NCBI RefSeq assembly: GCF_020520425.1
Contig: NC_079489.1
Coordinates: forward strand, 97,506,810 to 97,570,809
Origin: Spinacia oleracea
Taxonomy: Eukaryota; Streptophyta; Magnoliopsida; Caryophyllales; Amaranthaceae
Direction of reading: 5' to 3'
DNA length: 64,000 nucleotides
Part shown: positions 44,201 through 55,338 of the stretch, one piece after another
Layout: the number at the start of each line of letters is the position of its first letter
Position numbering within the stretch: the first letter of the stretch is position 1
Notes under the pieces: model-generated
What the model was told of the DNA's origin: nothing
What the model saw: the letters and a program-made list of their open reading frames with translations, nothing else
Databases searched by the model: none
Made by a program: the position numbers and the translations under genes

Positions 44201-45692
44201 GTGTAAACAGTTGAGTATCCACGACAATCGTGAAAAACAAAATATCTCGAATTAATACCGAAAATCTGTAACCAATAATTATTGATTGATTCCAATTACG
44301 CACTACTCGTTAACAATCAATTATAAATAGAGCATTTCAAATGGTTGCATTTAGGGACTTGCTTGCAATTTTCAAAACTTTTAAACAAGTAGCTAAACCA
44401 TTGGAGCAATTTTGTTAAACTAGCTAGACAAAGCAAATTAGCTTTACCAAGCTAATTAGCTTGGGAAAAAACAACAACTTAATTTTCCTAATTATTAGGA
44501 ATGTAAACGTAAGAATAGAATAAAAAAAATTAAAAAAAGAAGTTAAACAAAAATCAAGCTACTTGTTAACCATTGGAGCGTGTTGTAGCTAGAAAATGTT
44601 GTTGCTTGAAAAATTGATGTGGCATACCAAGCTACAATGATATTAGCTCACCATTAAAGATGCTCTTAAGCAAATTAGCTCTACAAAGCTAATTAGCTTG
44701 GGAAAAAAAAGAACGGACAATTTTGTTTATTTGATAAACATGTGAATTGAATAATAAAAATAAATTTAAAAAATTGTTAAAAAATTTCAAGCAACTTGCT
44801 TACTATTGGATCAAAATACACATGAATTAAAAATAGTAGCTTGAAAATCTGATGTGGCATATGAAAGCAACTTACCTATTTGCTAATAATTAAATTTAAA
44901 TTAATTATCAAACTTATTTTATTTTATATAAACTGATTTGTGTGTAAAACATATGAAAAAACCTTTTTTTTTTAATTTTCTCAACTTATATAAATTTAAC
45001 TAAATTTATATTGTATGAAATAAGTTAAAATAAGTCGAACAGAAAGTTATTTTCTGAATACGTTGTTTTAACGAAATCTGTGTTAGATAAAAGAGAGAGA
45101 CGTACTCCGTAGTAGAGTATTATGGTACGTACACTTACAAATTTGATGTTTGGCAGCAATATTCCAGTCATTGTTATACGAGGCATGTGGGAGGGTGGTA
45201 GACCCAATACATGGTTCAGTGGGTTTATTATACTCTGGTCAGTGGCACCACTGTCAGCTAGCCGTTGATGCAGTTCTCAAGGGTCTGCCTATCATGCAAA
45301 TTTCTCCATCTTCTGATCTTATTACTTCATCCGATGGTCCACCTCACCAGATTCTTCTGCCTCCTATCAAACTTTACGACATCCGCCACATGTCATCTTC
45401 TAAAGATTCTCCCACCCTACCTACATTGCTCGTCCCTACTGGTCCCCGCCTCAAGCGACGCCCTCGAGTCCCGGCATTTGATTCTGATCAACTTTCCACA
45501 ATAAATGGTGGTGGTGGTGGTGGTGGTGTTGATGATAATGAGGAAGGGGAGGATAACCAGAGTATTGAGAAGCTCAGTATATTTTCCGGTGAGTCCACGG
45601 AAGGGTCGGTGGCTGGTGGGATGGGTGATAGTGAGGTGCAGTTGGATCTTACCTTGGGGTTCAATAGGTACGGCAAATGCGCTACTAATTAA
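41285..45692 (+). CDS. Class II LOB-domain (LBD) transcription factor, LBD41/42-like
   Basis: Two exons, 41285-41474 and 45157-45692, joined by a GT-AG intron of 3682 bp; the Ala codon after HLRP is split by the junction. The product has 241 residues. The N-terminal LOB domain has the zinc motif CX2CX6CX3C (Cys 5, 8, 15, 19), then the GAS block with [15 protein letters not shown], and continues in exon 2 with [21 protein letters not shown]. There is no leucine-zipper-like repeat, as in class II members. The C-terminus is variable, with a poly-Gly/acidic stretch, and ends near LDLTLGF, an LxLxL EAR-type repressor motif. Class II relatives act as nuclear repressors in nitrogen, anthocyanin or low-oxygen responses; which applies here is not shown. 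The start ATG has A at -3. Confidence 0.93.
42175..42709. mobile_element. MITE-like element with AGACCTGTCAAA inverted termini (intronic)
   Basis: The left end AGACCTGTCAAAAATC and right end GCGTTTGACAGGTCT are inverted copies. Both ends are followed inward by CCGACCC/ACCCGA-rich sequence. About 535 bp with no coding sequence. No clear target duplication is visible. Confidence 0.55.
42951..43079. mobile_element. 129-bp foldback element (intronic)
   Basis: ATTAGGTACATCCGAGTGCA at the left end and the inverted ATTAGGTGCATTCGGGTGCA at the right end pair over about 27 bp, so transcribed RNA could form a long hairpin. Flanks are AT-rich and a 3-bp ATT duplication is possible but not informative. 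Confidence 0.6.
43729..44097. repeat. Possible Stowaway-like MITE (intronic)
   Basis: The right end reads AAAAAAAAAGGAGGGAGTA, typical of CTCCCTCC-ended plant MITEs; the left end (TATTCCTTCTATTTGTTTTT) is only a loose inverted match. The termini are therefore uncertain. Confidence 0.35.
44340..44880. repeat. Duplicated MITE-like segments (intronic)
   Basis: Similar segments recur with the words CCATTGGAGC, TAGCTTGAAA..TGATGTGGCAT and AAGCTAATTAGCTTGGGAAAAAA at about 44395-44470, 44565-44710 and 44785-44880. This suggests nested or tandem copies of a small element. Boundaries are unclear. Confidence 0.4.
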
Positions 45693-46224
45693 ATCAAATT
45701 CAATTGTTGTTTTTATTTAAGAATATAAATTTTGTCAATTATTCTATAATTTCTCATGGAAGTAAAAACAAAAAAACAAATAAGGCATGCAAAGTGACTA
45801 GGATACACATAATTGAAAACAAAAACTCTAGTAGTGACGTGGATGTTCATTCGTGTGTCACGTGGATGTTTAGACGGCTCAAAATGAAAAACAAGAAACA
45901 AAAGTGTAACATTATATAAAACGTGTTCCGTGCGTGTAAGATATGATCAATTTATCATGTATACTCCATACTCTTTTGCTTTCTCTATTTTTGTGCGTTA
46001 TAAGTCTTGCAAATTACTAGGGGACGGGCTCTCGATCTACTTGAACTCTTGACATTGCAATTATAATGTCATGATTTTGGGATACGTTTATGTAATCAAG
46101 AGAATTACTTGAATAATGGCATAGGCGCATATGTTATGTAAGATATATATATACATTATACCATTTGACGATATACAAATATACAATTATGATGTTCCTA
46201 TATTGCAGGGTGTCATATGTACCA
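45693..46224. other. 3' flank of the LBD gene
   Basis: AT-rich sequence with no gene. It should contain the 3' UTR and poly(A) site of the LBD gene; no single signal stands out. A TA microsatellite lies at about 46145-46153. Confidence 0.45.
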
Positions 46225-46410
46225 ACGATTAACCAACATAAGTTGGTGGAGTTGGTGGGGAACTCACCTTGTGACTTGGAGGTCACAAGTTCGAGCCCCA
46301 TCAACTGCGAAATGCTTGGGAGTGGCTCAAGCGATGACCTGCGGAGCTGGGCTGGTTAACCTGTGCTAGGTGCTGGTTCAGTTAGGGTCCCACCAACGAT
46401 TACAGGCGTT
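46225..46410 (+). mobile_element. SINE-like element with tRNA-type promoter boxes
   Basis: ATAAGTTGGTGGAGTTGG resembles an A-box region and, about 45 bp on, GGTCACAAGTTCGAGCCCC fits a B box (GTTCGAnnCC). The GC-rich body then ends in CGTTTTCC and an A-rich stretch near 46430. This is the layout of a tRNA-derived plant SINE. It does not fold as a complete tRNA and no target duplication was established. Confidence 0.45.
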
Positions 46411-46559
46411 TTCCTAAAACTATTATAGAAAAAACAAAAACATAAATGGTATCAAAATGTAGATTAACGGTGTTGTGTGATATCTTAAATGGTATCAAAA
46501 TTAAATGTAGGTTATTGGCTCAGTTTTTTATGCTATTCGCTCAGTTCTAACCACACCAA

Positions 46560-46848
46560 ATAGGATTGTCAATTGTATCAAAAACTATTTTTTTTAATCA
46601 AATTAATTCATTGATAAAAACTCATACGGCATCTATATAAAGATTTGAATCTAACAAATATGAAAGATGAAGAGAATATTTTCCGTAATTGATTCATTAC
46701 TGGTAGTTACATTATATACATCAATATGGTCGAATAAACTGGCGTGAAATATGCAAAGCAATCTCGCTAACTAAATATAATAGGTTGACTATTCTATAAT
46801 TTACAATAATTTATATTTAACAGAATATATTGGTCATATATTCTAACA
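46560..46848 (-). repeat. 3' LTR of Copia D (left boundary uncertain)
   Basis: On the minus strand the LTR starts TGTTAGAATATATG at 46848, directly after the polypurine tract (GCGGGGGAG) and overlapping the stop codon of the RNase H frame, as is usual in this kind of Copia. The far end is not fixed; I place it only roughly. Confidence 0.5.
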
Positions 46849-48232
46849 CTCCCCCGCAGTCGAAACGGGAGGCTTCCGAACGCTGAGACTGTCCCGAAAA
46901 TCTTCAAATAACATTTGAGGCAACCCCTTAGTAAAAATATCAGCAATCTGATAACAGGACGGAACATGTAGGACACGAACTTCTCCTCGTGCCACTTTTT
47001 TACCAACAAAGTGGATATCCATTTCAATATGTTTGGTGCGCTGATGTTGCACTGGATTTCCTGAAAGATATATAACACTCACATTGTCGCAATAAACCAG
47101 TGTGTCTTTACGAACAGGACAATGTAGTTCCAACAAAAGATTCCGAATCCAACACGACTCGTAGACAACAATAGCAACCCCCCTATATTCCGCCTCAGCA
47201 CTCGAACGAGATAGAGTAGGTTGACGTTTTGATGACTAAGAGAGCTATCCCCAAGAAAAACACAATAACCAGACATCGAACGACGTGTGTCAGGGCAACC
47301 GCCCCAATCCGCATCAGTGTATGACACCAAATCAGTGACGGACGAGGGATAAAGATGGAATCCATAATCAAGAGTGCCCTGAACATACCTGAAAATACGC
47401 TTAAGTGCATGCATATGATCATCACGAGGAGCATGCATGTGTAAGAAAACCTGTTGAACCGCATAATTGAGAAATATCTGGCCGTGTGAAAGTGAGGTAC
47501 TGAAGTGCACCCGCAAGGCTGCGGTAGTGACTCGGGTCATCAAATGGAGCACCAGAGTCCTTACGGACTTTCGGTTTAGTATCAACGGGAGTGAAGGAAG
47601 GCTTACAAGAGGACATGTCAGCACGATCGATAATCTCCTCCGCATACTTACGTTGCGAAAGGAACATACCACCCTTGTGACGGGTGACAACAATGCCAAG
47701 AAAATAATTAAAATGACCTAAATCCTTCATTGCAAACTCCGAGACCAGAAGAGCCATAATAGAAAACCCGAGAGAATCTGAGGAAGCAACAAGAATAATA
47801 TCATCAACATGCATACAACAAAATATATGCCATGGCGGACCCCTTGCGGTAGATGAACAAAGAGTTATTAGATCTGTTGTTAGTAAAACCATTTGAAAGT
47901 ACATAATCTGCAAACCGGTTATACCATGCCCGGGGGGCCTGCTTGAGTTCGTACAAGGACTTGCGAAATAAAAAAAAATAATCCAAATGAGCTGGGTCCC
48001 TGCAGCCCATAGGTTGATGCATATACACTGTTTCCCGAAGCTCATCGTGGAGGAAATAATTCTTGACATCTAGCTGATGTATGGGCCAATGCTTGGATAA
48101 GGAGAGACTAAGAACTGTGCGGATCGTTGCCGGTTTGACCACCGGACTGAAAGTCTCACCACAATCAATGCCAACCTGTTGAATTTTCCCATCACCTACA
48201 AGACGAGATTTATGCCTCTCAAAATCACCATT
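46843..48232 (-). pseudogene. Copia D reverse transcriptase and RNase H (frameshifted)
   Basis: Read leftward from 48232: GDFERHKSRLVGDGK, then GIDCGETFSPVVKPATIRTVLS, LDVKNYFLHDEL and ELKQAPRAWYNRFADYVL, then the catalytic MHVDDI near 47810, NYFLGI, SLAGALQYLTFTRPD, and RNase H blocks YTDADWGGCPDTRRSMSGYC (about 47330-47270), YCDNVSVIYLSGNP and IADIFTKGLP, ending STAGEC and stop at 46843. The pieces lie in different frames with breaks near 47820, 47430-47470 and 47130-47220. The upstream part of RT is on the far side of the Tat insertion, at 61731-61908. Confidence 0.88.
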
Positions 48233-48728
48233 TGTAGACACCTACTTTTGTCCCCATTCCCGCAAGGGAAAGGTTCGATGATGAAAACGTAAATCTCCAC
48301 TTGACAACGCATCTCCTATAAAATAAACGAATCTCGATTCCCCATTTCATTTCACCCGAAACCTGCTATTTATGGAAACCTGCTAAAAATAGTAACTGCC
48401 GTAAAAGGTAGCGTCTAAAAGTGGCAAATCATAAAAGATAGAAACCTGTCAGAATTAGGTGTTGCATTCCAACATAAATCCTAAATGAGATAGAAAACCG
48501 CGAGAATCCTATTCCTAATAGGATTCGGAAATAGGAGTTACGTATTAATTAAAATCCTAACGAACCTAGAGTTCGTCACGAGCCTAGACGCATTCCGTCA
48601 TAAAATTGATACGCGCTAAAAGACTCGAATTAATCTCAAACTCTACGGATTTTAGGAATCCGAATCTGACTAAACAAAACTGCCCAGACCCTATTTTCAA
48701 CGCCTGGCTCTGGGCGCCGAAATCTTCG

Positions 48729-48746
48729 GCGCCCAGGCCTGGGCGC
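48729..48746. repeat. 18-bp perfect palindrome in the Tat LTR
   Basis: GCGCCCAGGCCTGGGCGC is perfectly self-complementary, and recurs in the 3' LTR at 60763-60780. Looser copies (CAGCGCCCAGG..CTGGGCGCTGAAA) occur through both Tat elements: 29616, 31889, 32786, 34847, 35452, 37270, 54573, 57625 and 58560. Confidence 0.9.
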
Positions 48747-48827
48747 AGAAAATACCTAGGTACGTCTCTTTTCCTAATTCTTTGTGGATTAGAACTCTGC
48801 AATTCTATCTTTCCATGAACTCTTCCC

Positions 48828-48835
48828 TATAAATA
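48828..48835 (+). promoter_or_regulatory. TATA box of the Tat LTR
   Basis: TATAAATA sits in CCCTATAAATAGGCCCC; the same site is at 60862-60869 in the 3' LTR. Confidence 0.65.
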
Positions 48836-49695
48836 GGCCCCTAGTTTCGACGTGAAAGGACACACAACAACACATAATTATATTATGAGTATTGACTCCA
48901 ACCCTTAGCCTATGCCTCTCGCTGCGAAACTGTTCACGCGTTCTGTCGCAATCGATCCATAAATCGAACAGAACGTATCCTGTCCCATAATTGAGATTCG
49001 TTAAATAAAAAGGAGAAATAGCAAAGTCAAAGTGGTTAGTTTTCTGAGAACCGTGACGCACCTCTCAAGGGTGCGTCGTAATGTGTCCCTTTTCGATGAT
49101 TTAACTGCTTTCCTCGCCCTTTTTATGAACTGTTAAACTAACTAAATCTGACTGTTCTATCACGCCTAACAAATATAATATTTTTGGGAAATCGGATTAT
49201 CATGCTAGGTCCCTTAATGCTATTTAAATCAGATAATCACGATCGAATTAGTATTATATGTTGCATATTGCTAAAATCAACTTAGATTAGTTTAATAGTT
49301 AACGCATGTCCCTTCAATTATTTATGCTGAGCTAGTAAGGATATCCTGCCTTTGGAGTTATCGACGAGCGAAGTACTCCTCTCGGTAGTTACAGTCCCCC
49401 GAACCCTCAATCTCTACCTTGTGGGTGTATATTGAGAGATCCCCACACCAGGGATCACAAGGGAACATACGGCCGTCGTGGTCAAACATAATTGCACTCC
49501 CTTTATGTCACGATAACCGGGTTTTGTCAGTTTTTCTCATTGTCGTTAAAAACTGAATGGCGACTCCTATATTACTAGTCAATTGGGTGTATACTCACAG
49601 GGAATCCAATTACACTTGATTGAATAAAAAGAATCGTCACACACACGAGGGACGAGGTCACGCATTAGCCTCGCGCTTTTTCGACCCCCTCACAG

Positions 49696-49713
49696 TGGCG
49701 ACTCCACTGGGGA
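49696..49713 (+). other. Primer-binding site of the Tat TR-GAG-like element
   Basis: TGGCGACTCCACTGGGGA starts two bases after the LTR. Its complement has the form of a tRNA 3' end; tRNA-Arg is likely by analogy with Ogre/Tat elements. A non-coding leader (49714-51028) follows that matches the minus-strand relative. Confidence 0.8.
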
Positions 49714-51028
49714 TAGTGAAGGAAATACTCGTGCTCGTAGGTAATCAAAATAGCCGAAGGGTGAAACGATCCTACCCCGCGTTTATTTCCCCATCAAGTT
49801 GGGACGACCTGAAAATCAGCATATTAATGTGAACGGGCAGAACATCATAACGAATCTCGACTCCCTCGGGAGTTGGGACTAAGGATTCCTTTTTTCGCCA
49901 ATAGGGGGGTGCATACGCCGCGCATGTTTCCCACTCGGTACTTGTGCAGGTAGTACACCTATCCCGAACCCAATCGCTCGCCCATTAGGTCCCTCTCGCC
50001 TGCATGCCCCCTTGGCTTGCACTTGCGGGTTGGCCTCTTGAGCGAAATTCGTCTGTTGAAGACACTACCTCGACCGGGGCATGTGTTGGATCTACGATAG
50101 AAGCGGTACCAAGCCAGGCGCAAATAAACTACCCATAGAAGCCTATCATAAACTACATGGCATATTTAATTTTCCAATCCATGTTTCTAATGTAGTTATG
50201 TGTAGCGAAATATGTGATTGTGTGTGACAAACTATCCTAGAAAACCAACGACCTTAAAAACTGCCCAAACATTCATAGACTAATTTACCAAAGAGTTATA
50301 TCAAAACACGTGTTCCGCAAACCCGAATGATCGCCACAAAATAAGCGACGCTCGGGATGGCCTGTAACGAATCCCACAAACGCTGTTACGCGTAAAGGAC
50401 GTTATTAGGCAAGCACGCAAGTCGAAGTCGCATAAACAGAAGACAGAAAACGAGAACCAGCTGGGCGCTGAAGTTGCTGCTTGGCCTTCTGGTCAGGCGC
50501 AGCAGCCTCGGTGCCCGCACGAAAGGAAAATACGTAGCAAAAAAATGTTCATAAAAAAGAATTGCTACGAGGGCGTAAGAAAAGCACTCGATTTCAAAAA
50601 GCGACTCGTGAAAAATTAATAACTCTTTGTGTCGTTGTTGGGCCTCCTACGACGACAATGCTCGGCATCAAAACCGAACATGCTAACAACTATGAATGTC
50701 ACACGGGCAAGTGTTTCAAAAATCCAAAGAATGGCCAAAATAAGAAAAAAAAAAACCAAAAAGTGTACCGACAAAGAAAGAGCGAAAAAAAAAAACCAAT
50801 TTAGAGAGTCGAAGTCTAGACTAAGTAATGCTTGAAACTTTGGGAACCTAAACTTTATCTTATCTTATGCCTAGGACTGGTCCTGCCACTTGGTGCTGAT
50901 CAGGGAATCAACGGCTAGTGCGTCTCGAAGATACATCGCCAACACCAGGTTTAGTAACTCCAAGCTCCGTCCGTCGTCCCTCATTTCAAGGATCTCCGCT
51001 TCCCCAACCTCGATTCGCACCTCCAAAC

Positions 51029-53620
51029 ATGTCCATCGAAGATTTACGAGACCAGATGGTCCAAATGACCCAACTTATGGGCCAACTGAAAATGGAAAAC
51101 GAAGCCTTAGCGGCTGCGCAAGCCAAAAATGACCTCGAAAACGAGAAGAGGATTGAAAAAATGGTCCTACAGCAAACCATGGGGAGCAAATACTTCTCCC
51201 TCGAGCCTGAACCTTTTCCTGGCAAATTACCAGAAAATTTCAGTTCATCTGACTTACCAAAGTTCAAGGCCACGGACAACCCCCGTGATCATCTACTGAG
51301 CTTTGTGAATACCATGAACTTGAAAGGCGTGGACAAGTCCATGTACTTACCTGCCTTTCCTTTGTCCTTGGAACCTGTGCCTCTCAAATGGTACTATCAC
51401 CAGGACCCTAAGCTCTTCCCCACTTGGGAAGACTTTGTCAATGTCTTCATCAAGCAATACTCGTCGTACATGGATTTCCAAGTCACCATGCGCGAGCTGG
51501 AAGTTCTCTTCCAAAAGAAAAATGAGGGTTTCACAACCTACTTTGCTAGATGGAGGGACCAGGCGGCCCAGCTGATCAATAGGCCTCCCGAAACAGAATT
51601 GGTCCAAAAATTCATTGACAACCTGGACCCGGCTTACAGACAACACCTTAGGTACCTGGGACTCGATACTTTCAAAAGAGTTTATGATGTGGGAATAAAG
51701 ATCGAGGACGACCTCGCCAAAACCATACAGAGCAAACCCACATATAAGACCAACACCTATAATCGGGGTAACACATCCCAAGCCCAAGAAGTCCATGCTG
51801 TAGAAGAGGCTCCCGCCCGAAGAAACCCTGTAAGATGGGTCCGAGATCGAAAGTTTGCCCCACTCGGGTCAACTTTGGTACAAGCCTTTGAAAGACTAAC
51901 CAATCAAGGAAAGTTGAGACCTATAGGCCCCACTCGTGACCCTCCTGTCAAAAACAAATATTGGGTCGAAGGTACTTACTGCAAATTCCATCAAGGAAAT
52001 GGGCATGACACTGAAAACTGCTGGACTCTAAAACATACGATCCAGGACATGATTGAGGATGAAGTAATACCTCTCCCTAACGTTGGCAAACCCAACAACA
52101 ACAAGAGCCCACTCGGCTCTTGTCACATCTCTCTCGACCAACCAGAGAATTTCGACCCCACGGTGTATATTACACCTCAAGGTGCACCACTCGCTGTGGT
52201 CCCTATGGATCGAATCGAGAGGGAAGTGTGTGGTGTGTGGAACGATGATGCTGAAGATATTTACCTATCTCAAGTCTCGGGCCAGGACCTCTTCACCGAA
52301 ACTTGGCCCGGGTATGCTCTCATTGACACCACCCTTCAGGAGCCCGAGGTCGACAACCTCACCCGATCCGGAAGGATATACCAACCGGATATTCACCCAC
52401 CTCCTATGGACGACATCCCGGTCAGACAAACTCCTGAGAACGGGCGGCACGCCACCGTCGCGGAAGTCATTGAAAATCCTCTCCTGAAACAACTAAAAAG
52501 AACCAAGGCTGGGATTACCATCTGGGATCTTATGTGTACTTCAAAGGAACATCGCGAAAAGCTTATTCGCTCACTTGACCTCATCTCAGTACCAACAGAT
52601 ATCACACCTGACTCATTGGTTAGCCATGTCACGAGAGATGCCGGAGAAAAGGCCATAGTTTTCACTGATAAAGACTTACCCAAAGAGGGGGGTGCTCACA
52701 ATAAAGCCCTTTACCTAGTGGTTGGATGCAAAGGACAAAACATCCCCCTAGCGCTCGTAGATAATGGTTCGCCGGTTAATGTCTGCCCATTGCGAACCGC
52801 CCATTGCTTGGGGCTAGGAAACGATGATTTCCAAACCTACACGCAAGGGGTACGAGCTTATGATAACTCCCGAAGGCCTGTATTGGGAAAAATCAACCTT
52901 ACCATACAAACCGGGCCTGTGGCACGCACCACGGAGTTTCAAATTATCGACATCAAGCCCACTTTCAACCTCCTCTTGGGGCGACCTTGGCTCCATGACT
53001 TAGGAGGTGTGGCTTCTACCTTGCACCAAATGGTTAAACTTAACCATAACGGGGTAATACTAGAAATCCGCGCCCCTCCTCTCGACGTCAGTTGTACTAT
53101 GGTTGGAACGGCCGAAACTGCAGACGACCTTTATGGGTTTCAAATGGAAGAAACAATCCAGTTCATCGAAGATTATGATCCAGCATTCCTAGACCCGCAT
53201 GCATCCCGAGTCATCCCTAGAATGATGTTAGCTCAAGGCTATTTTCCAGGAACCCCATTGGGCATAAGGAAGAAGGAATGCACATTCCATTCTTTTCCCG
53301 ACAAATCTACTCCCTTTGGCTTAGGTTATGAACCAACGGAGGAAGATATTGCTGACCGCCTATCCAGGCTACGCCTTAACAAAACCAAACAAACCACCCT
53401 CCTTCCCCCATATCAAAGGACCCTTAACGGGATGTTCATTCGGGAAGGAGAAGAACACCCATGCTGTGATTTCCCTGAACCCTTCGTTCAGGATGGCTTG
53501 CTAAAACCCGGATTTGAAATTTTCCATGACTGCCACACCTTGGATGAGGCACCCCACCTCACCAAGACTAAAACAGCTGAAATATTGGACAACCAGGCTC
53601 TGTGGACATTGTTTAACTAA
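51029..53620 (+). CDS. Tat-type Gag and aspartic protease, uninterrupted
   Basis: The first ATG in frame is at 51029; the frame is open upstream to about 50900 but with GTG as the only earlier start-like codon, so a spliced or longer N-terminus is possible. It ends TAA at 53618-53620, giving 863 codons. Order: coiled N-terminal segment, retrotransposon Gag domain (about 51250-51690, with PLKWYYHQDP and YFARWRDQAAQL), a zinc-knuckle-like CKFHQGNGHDTENC (about 51980), linker, then the protease with LVDNGSPVNVCPL (about 52757) and FNLLLGRPWLHDLGG (about 52970). DNGS at the active site is usual in Tat/Ogre. Nothing disrupts the frame, unlike the other retroelement genes here. Confidence 0.9.
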   Translation: MSIEDLRDQMVQMTQLMGQLKMENEALAAAQAKNDLENEKRIEKMVLQQTMGSKYFSLEPEPFPGKLPENFSSSDLPKFKATDNPRDHLLSFVNTMNLKGVDKSMYLPAFPLSLEPVPLKWYYHQDPKLFPTWEDFVNVFIKQYSSYMDFQVTMRELEVLFQKKNEGFTTYFARWRDQAAQLINRPPETELVQKFIDNLDPAYRQHLRYLGLDTFKRVYDVGIKIEDDLAKTIQSKPTYKTNTYNRGNTSQAQEVHAVEEAPARRNPVRWVRDRKFAPLGSTLVQAFERLTNQGKLRPIGPTRDPPVKNKYWVEGTYCKFHQGNGHDTENCWTLKHTIQDMIEDEVIPLPNVGKPNNNKSPLGSCHISLDQPENFDPTVYITPQGAPLAVVPMDRIEREVCGVWNDDAEDIYLSQVSGQDLFTETWPGYALIDTTLQEPEVDNLTRSGRIYQPDIHPPPMDDIPVRQTPENGRHATVAEVIENPLLKQLKRTKAGITIWDLMCTSKEHREKLIRSLDLISVPTDITPDSLVSHVTRDAGEKAIVFTDKDLPKEGGAHNKALYLVVGCKGQNIPLALVDNGSPVNVCPLRTAHCLGLGNDDFQTYTQGVRAYDNSRRPVLGKINLTIQTGPVARTTEFQIIDIKPTFNLLLGRPWLHDLGGVASTLHQMVKLNHNGVILEIRAPPLDVSCTMVGTAETADDLYGFQMEETIQFIEDYDPAFLDPHASRVIPRMMLAQGYFPGTPLGIRKKECTFHSFPDKSTPFGLGYEPTEEDIADRLSRLRLNKTKQTTLLPPYQRTLNGMFIREGEEHPCCDFPEPFVQDGLLKPGFEIFHDCHTLDEAPHLTKTKTAEILDNQALWTLFN

Positions 53621-53833
53621 TCGAGGCCTATGGAGGACGAGACTGTGATGACTACCCTAGCTTTACAAGATGAAGGTTTCGATCCAACCCGGTTAATCTC
53701 TCCTGCATCAACACTAGAAGAGGTCGAGAACGGATGGGTGAAGACATATCAGTGGTTCAACGCAAAAGGAATGGAATTCAAGATGAGTACCGGTGAAGGA
53801 CCGAAGTTTTATGAGACTAAACCCCAGGCTTGA
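53621..53833 (+). pseudogene. In-frame continuation after the gag-protease stop
   Basis: Following the TAA, the same frame stays open for 70 codons (from MEDETVMTTLALQDEG) to a TGA at 53833. It lies where RT would begin in a complete element, but has no RT motif. It may be the retained edge of pol next to the deletion, or a natural spacer. Confidence 0.5.
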
Positions 53834-55338
53834 GCCACATAGAGCACCATTAGTAAAAAGCGCCTAGTGGTTATTTAGATTGATAGAAAAAATAATAGAG
53901 ACTTTAGATGGTCCTAAGGCCCTTTAGAATATGGGTCAGTTTTATTTCAGTGTGTTTTCCTTACTTTCCGAATCAATAAAGGCGTAATATTTCTCCTGAA
54001 AATTTTATTCTAACACTAAATAAACACCAAATGTACTTGCAAAATAAAAAAAAAATATAAAGAAGCGGCCCACTATAGGCCCAACAAACAAAGCCCACTC
54101 GGTTTTGAAATAGTGCCATGAGAATCAATTCCCGAAACCCACAAAATAAACCACACTATCCCATTCATATCCCCAAAACCTAAAAAGCCAACCAGTGTCA
54201 GAACCAATCCATGCAACCTAAAATCAAAGGAAATCAAAAATTTAAAACAATGCAAATGTTACCAAAAAAAACAGATTCATAAAACATAGATTCCATCATA
54301 CCCTTCACTATCAACCCACCTCCAAAGCCTACACAAAGATCTTCATAAATTCCACACCCTAACTCCATTTTCAAAACTGTTTTGAGTCATCAATAGAAAA
54401 AATTAATCTGGACAAAAGTGCATTTCACGCTAACAGTAAAAAAAGCCTTCAAAATAGCCTCAAAATTAACTTTAATTATGAAGCAAAATATCAAGGCACA
54501 AAAAAGAAAGAAATAGAAATAAACGCAAGAACATGTGAAGCAAAACGTCAAAAACTAACCGCCCAAGTCATTTTCAGCGCCCAGGGCTGGGCGCCGAAAT
54601 TTCTGACGCCCCAGCCTGGGCGTTGAAACTCTCTGCCTGCCAAAAGTTTTCTTTTTGAAAATGCTCGTCATTTTATCCGCACACAACGGAAAAATAACGA
54701 ACACTTGGGGGGTACAGTACGTATCCAAATAGGTTTACCAAGAATATAGCTATACAAATTGGTCGAATTTTACGCAATCTATGGCAAAAAAAAACGGCAG
54801 ATGAAAATAATGGCAAGTACTACACTCATTTGACCAATTAAGTAATATGTTTCCACTTCAGGACATATCTACCGAAATCCGGTATACTAGAACTTATTCT
54901 AAAACTAGAACTACGCGCGACCTGATTCTGACAAGATACGTAGGCAATCCTTACCAAGGATTCGGTCCAAATAAAAAAATATATTCTTTGTGCAAAGAGT
55001 GTTAGACGTATAAAGAGGAGAAACAAAATAAAAAGAGTGAAAATGAAAACCAAAAATACGCCTTTATTAAAATATAATAAGAAGGAAAACAAAGTGCTAG
55101 GAATAAAAAACAAACACAACTGAAATAAATATAGGGCACCTACACCCTAACAAGAACTACACTACTCTAGTTCTTCTGGATCATCAAATAAAGTCTTGTA
55201 GAGAGCAATGTTCGCAGGATCCACCCCCATAGTCTTCTGCGCTGCCCCAATATCAATCTCCATAAGAACCGACTCCTGGACACTAACTTCCAAAGATGCC
55301 AAGGCTTCAGAAACATTCTCAGTTATAGCCCGCTCAGC
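53834..55338. other. Non-coding spacer where pol is missing
   Basis: 1.5 kb without a supported gene. It has one GCGCCCAG palindrome block (54573-54630) and a stretch, 54540-54990, that is shared inverted with the minus-strand Tat element (34430-34910). Confidence 0.6.

Larger units (their letters stand above)
48233..49694 (+). repeat. 5' LTR of the Tat TR-GAG-like element
   Basis: This is 1462 bp. It has the palindrome GCGCCCAGGCCTGGGCGC at 48729-48746 and the TATA box TATAAATA at 48828-48835, about 80 bp downstream of it. Confidence 0.95.

Noticed and set aside
45713..45919. Short ORFs on both strands just after the LBD stop codon
   Set aside because: Short, AT-rich, no similarity; most likely 3' UTR.
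46225..46410. A tRNA gene
   Set aside because: Box-like words are present but no acceptor stem or full cloverleaf can be paired; a SINE fits better.
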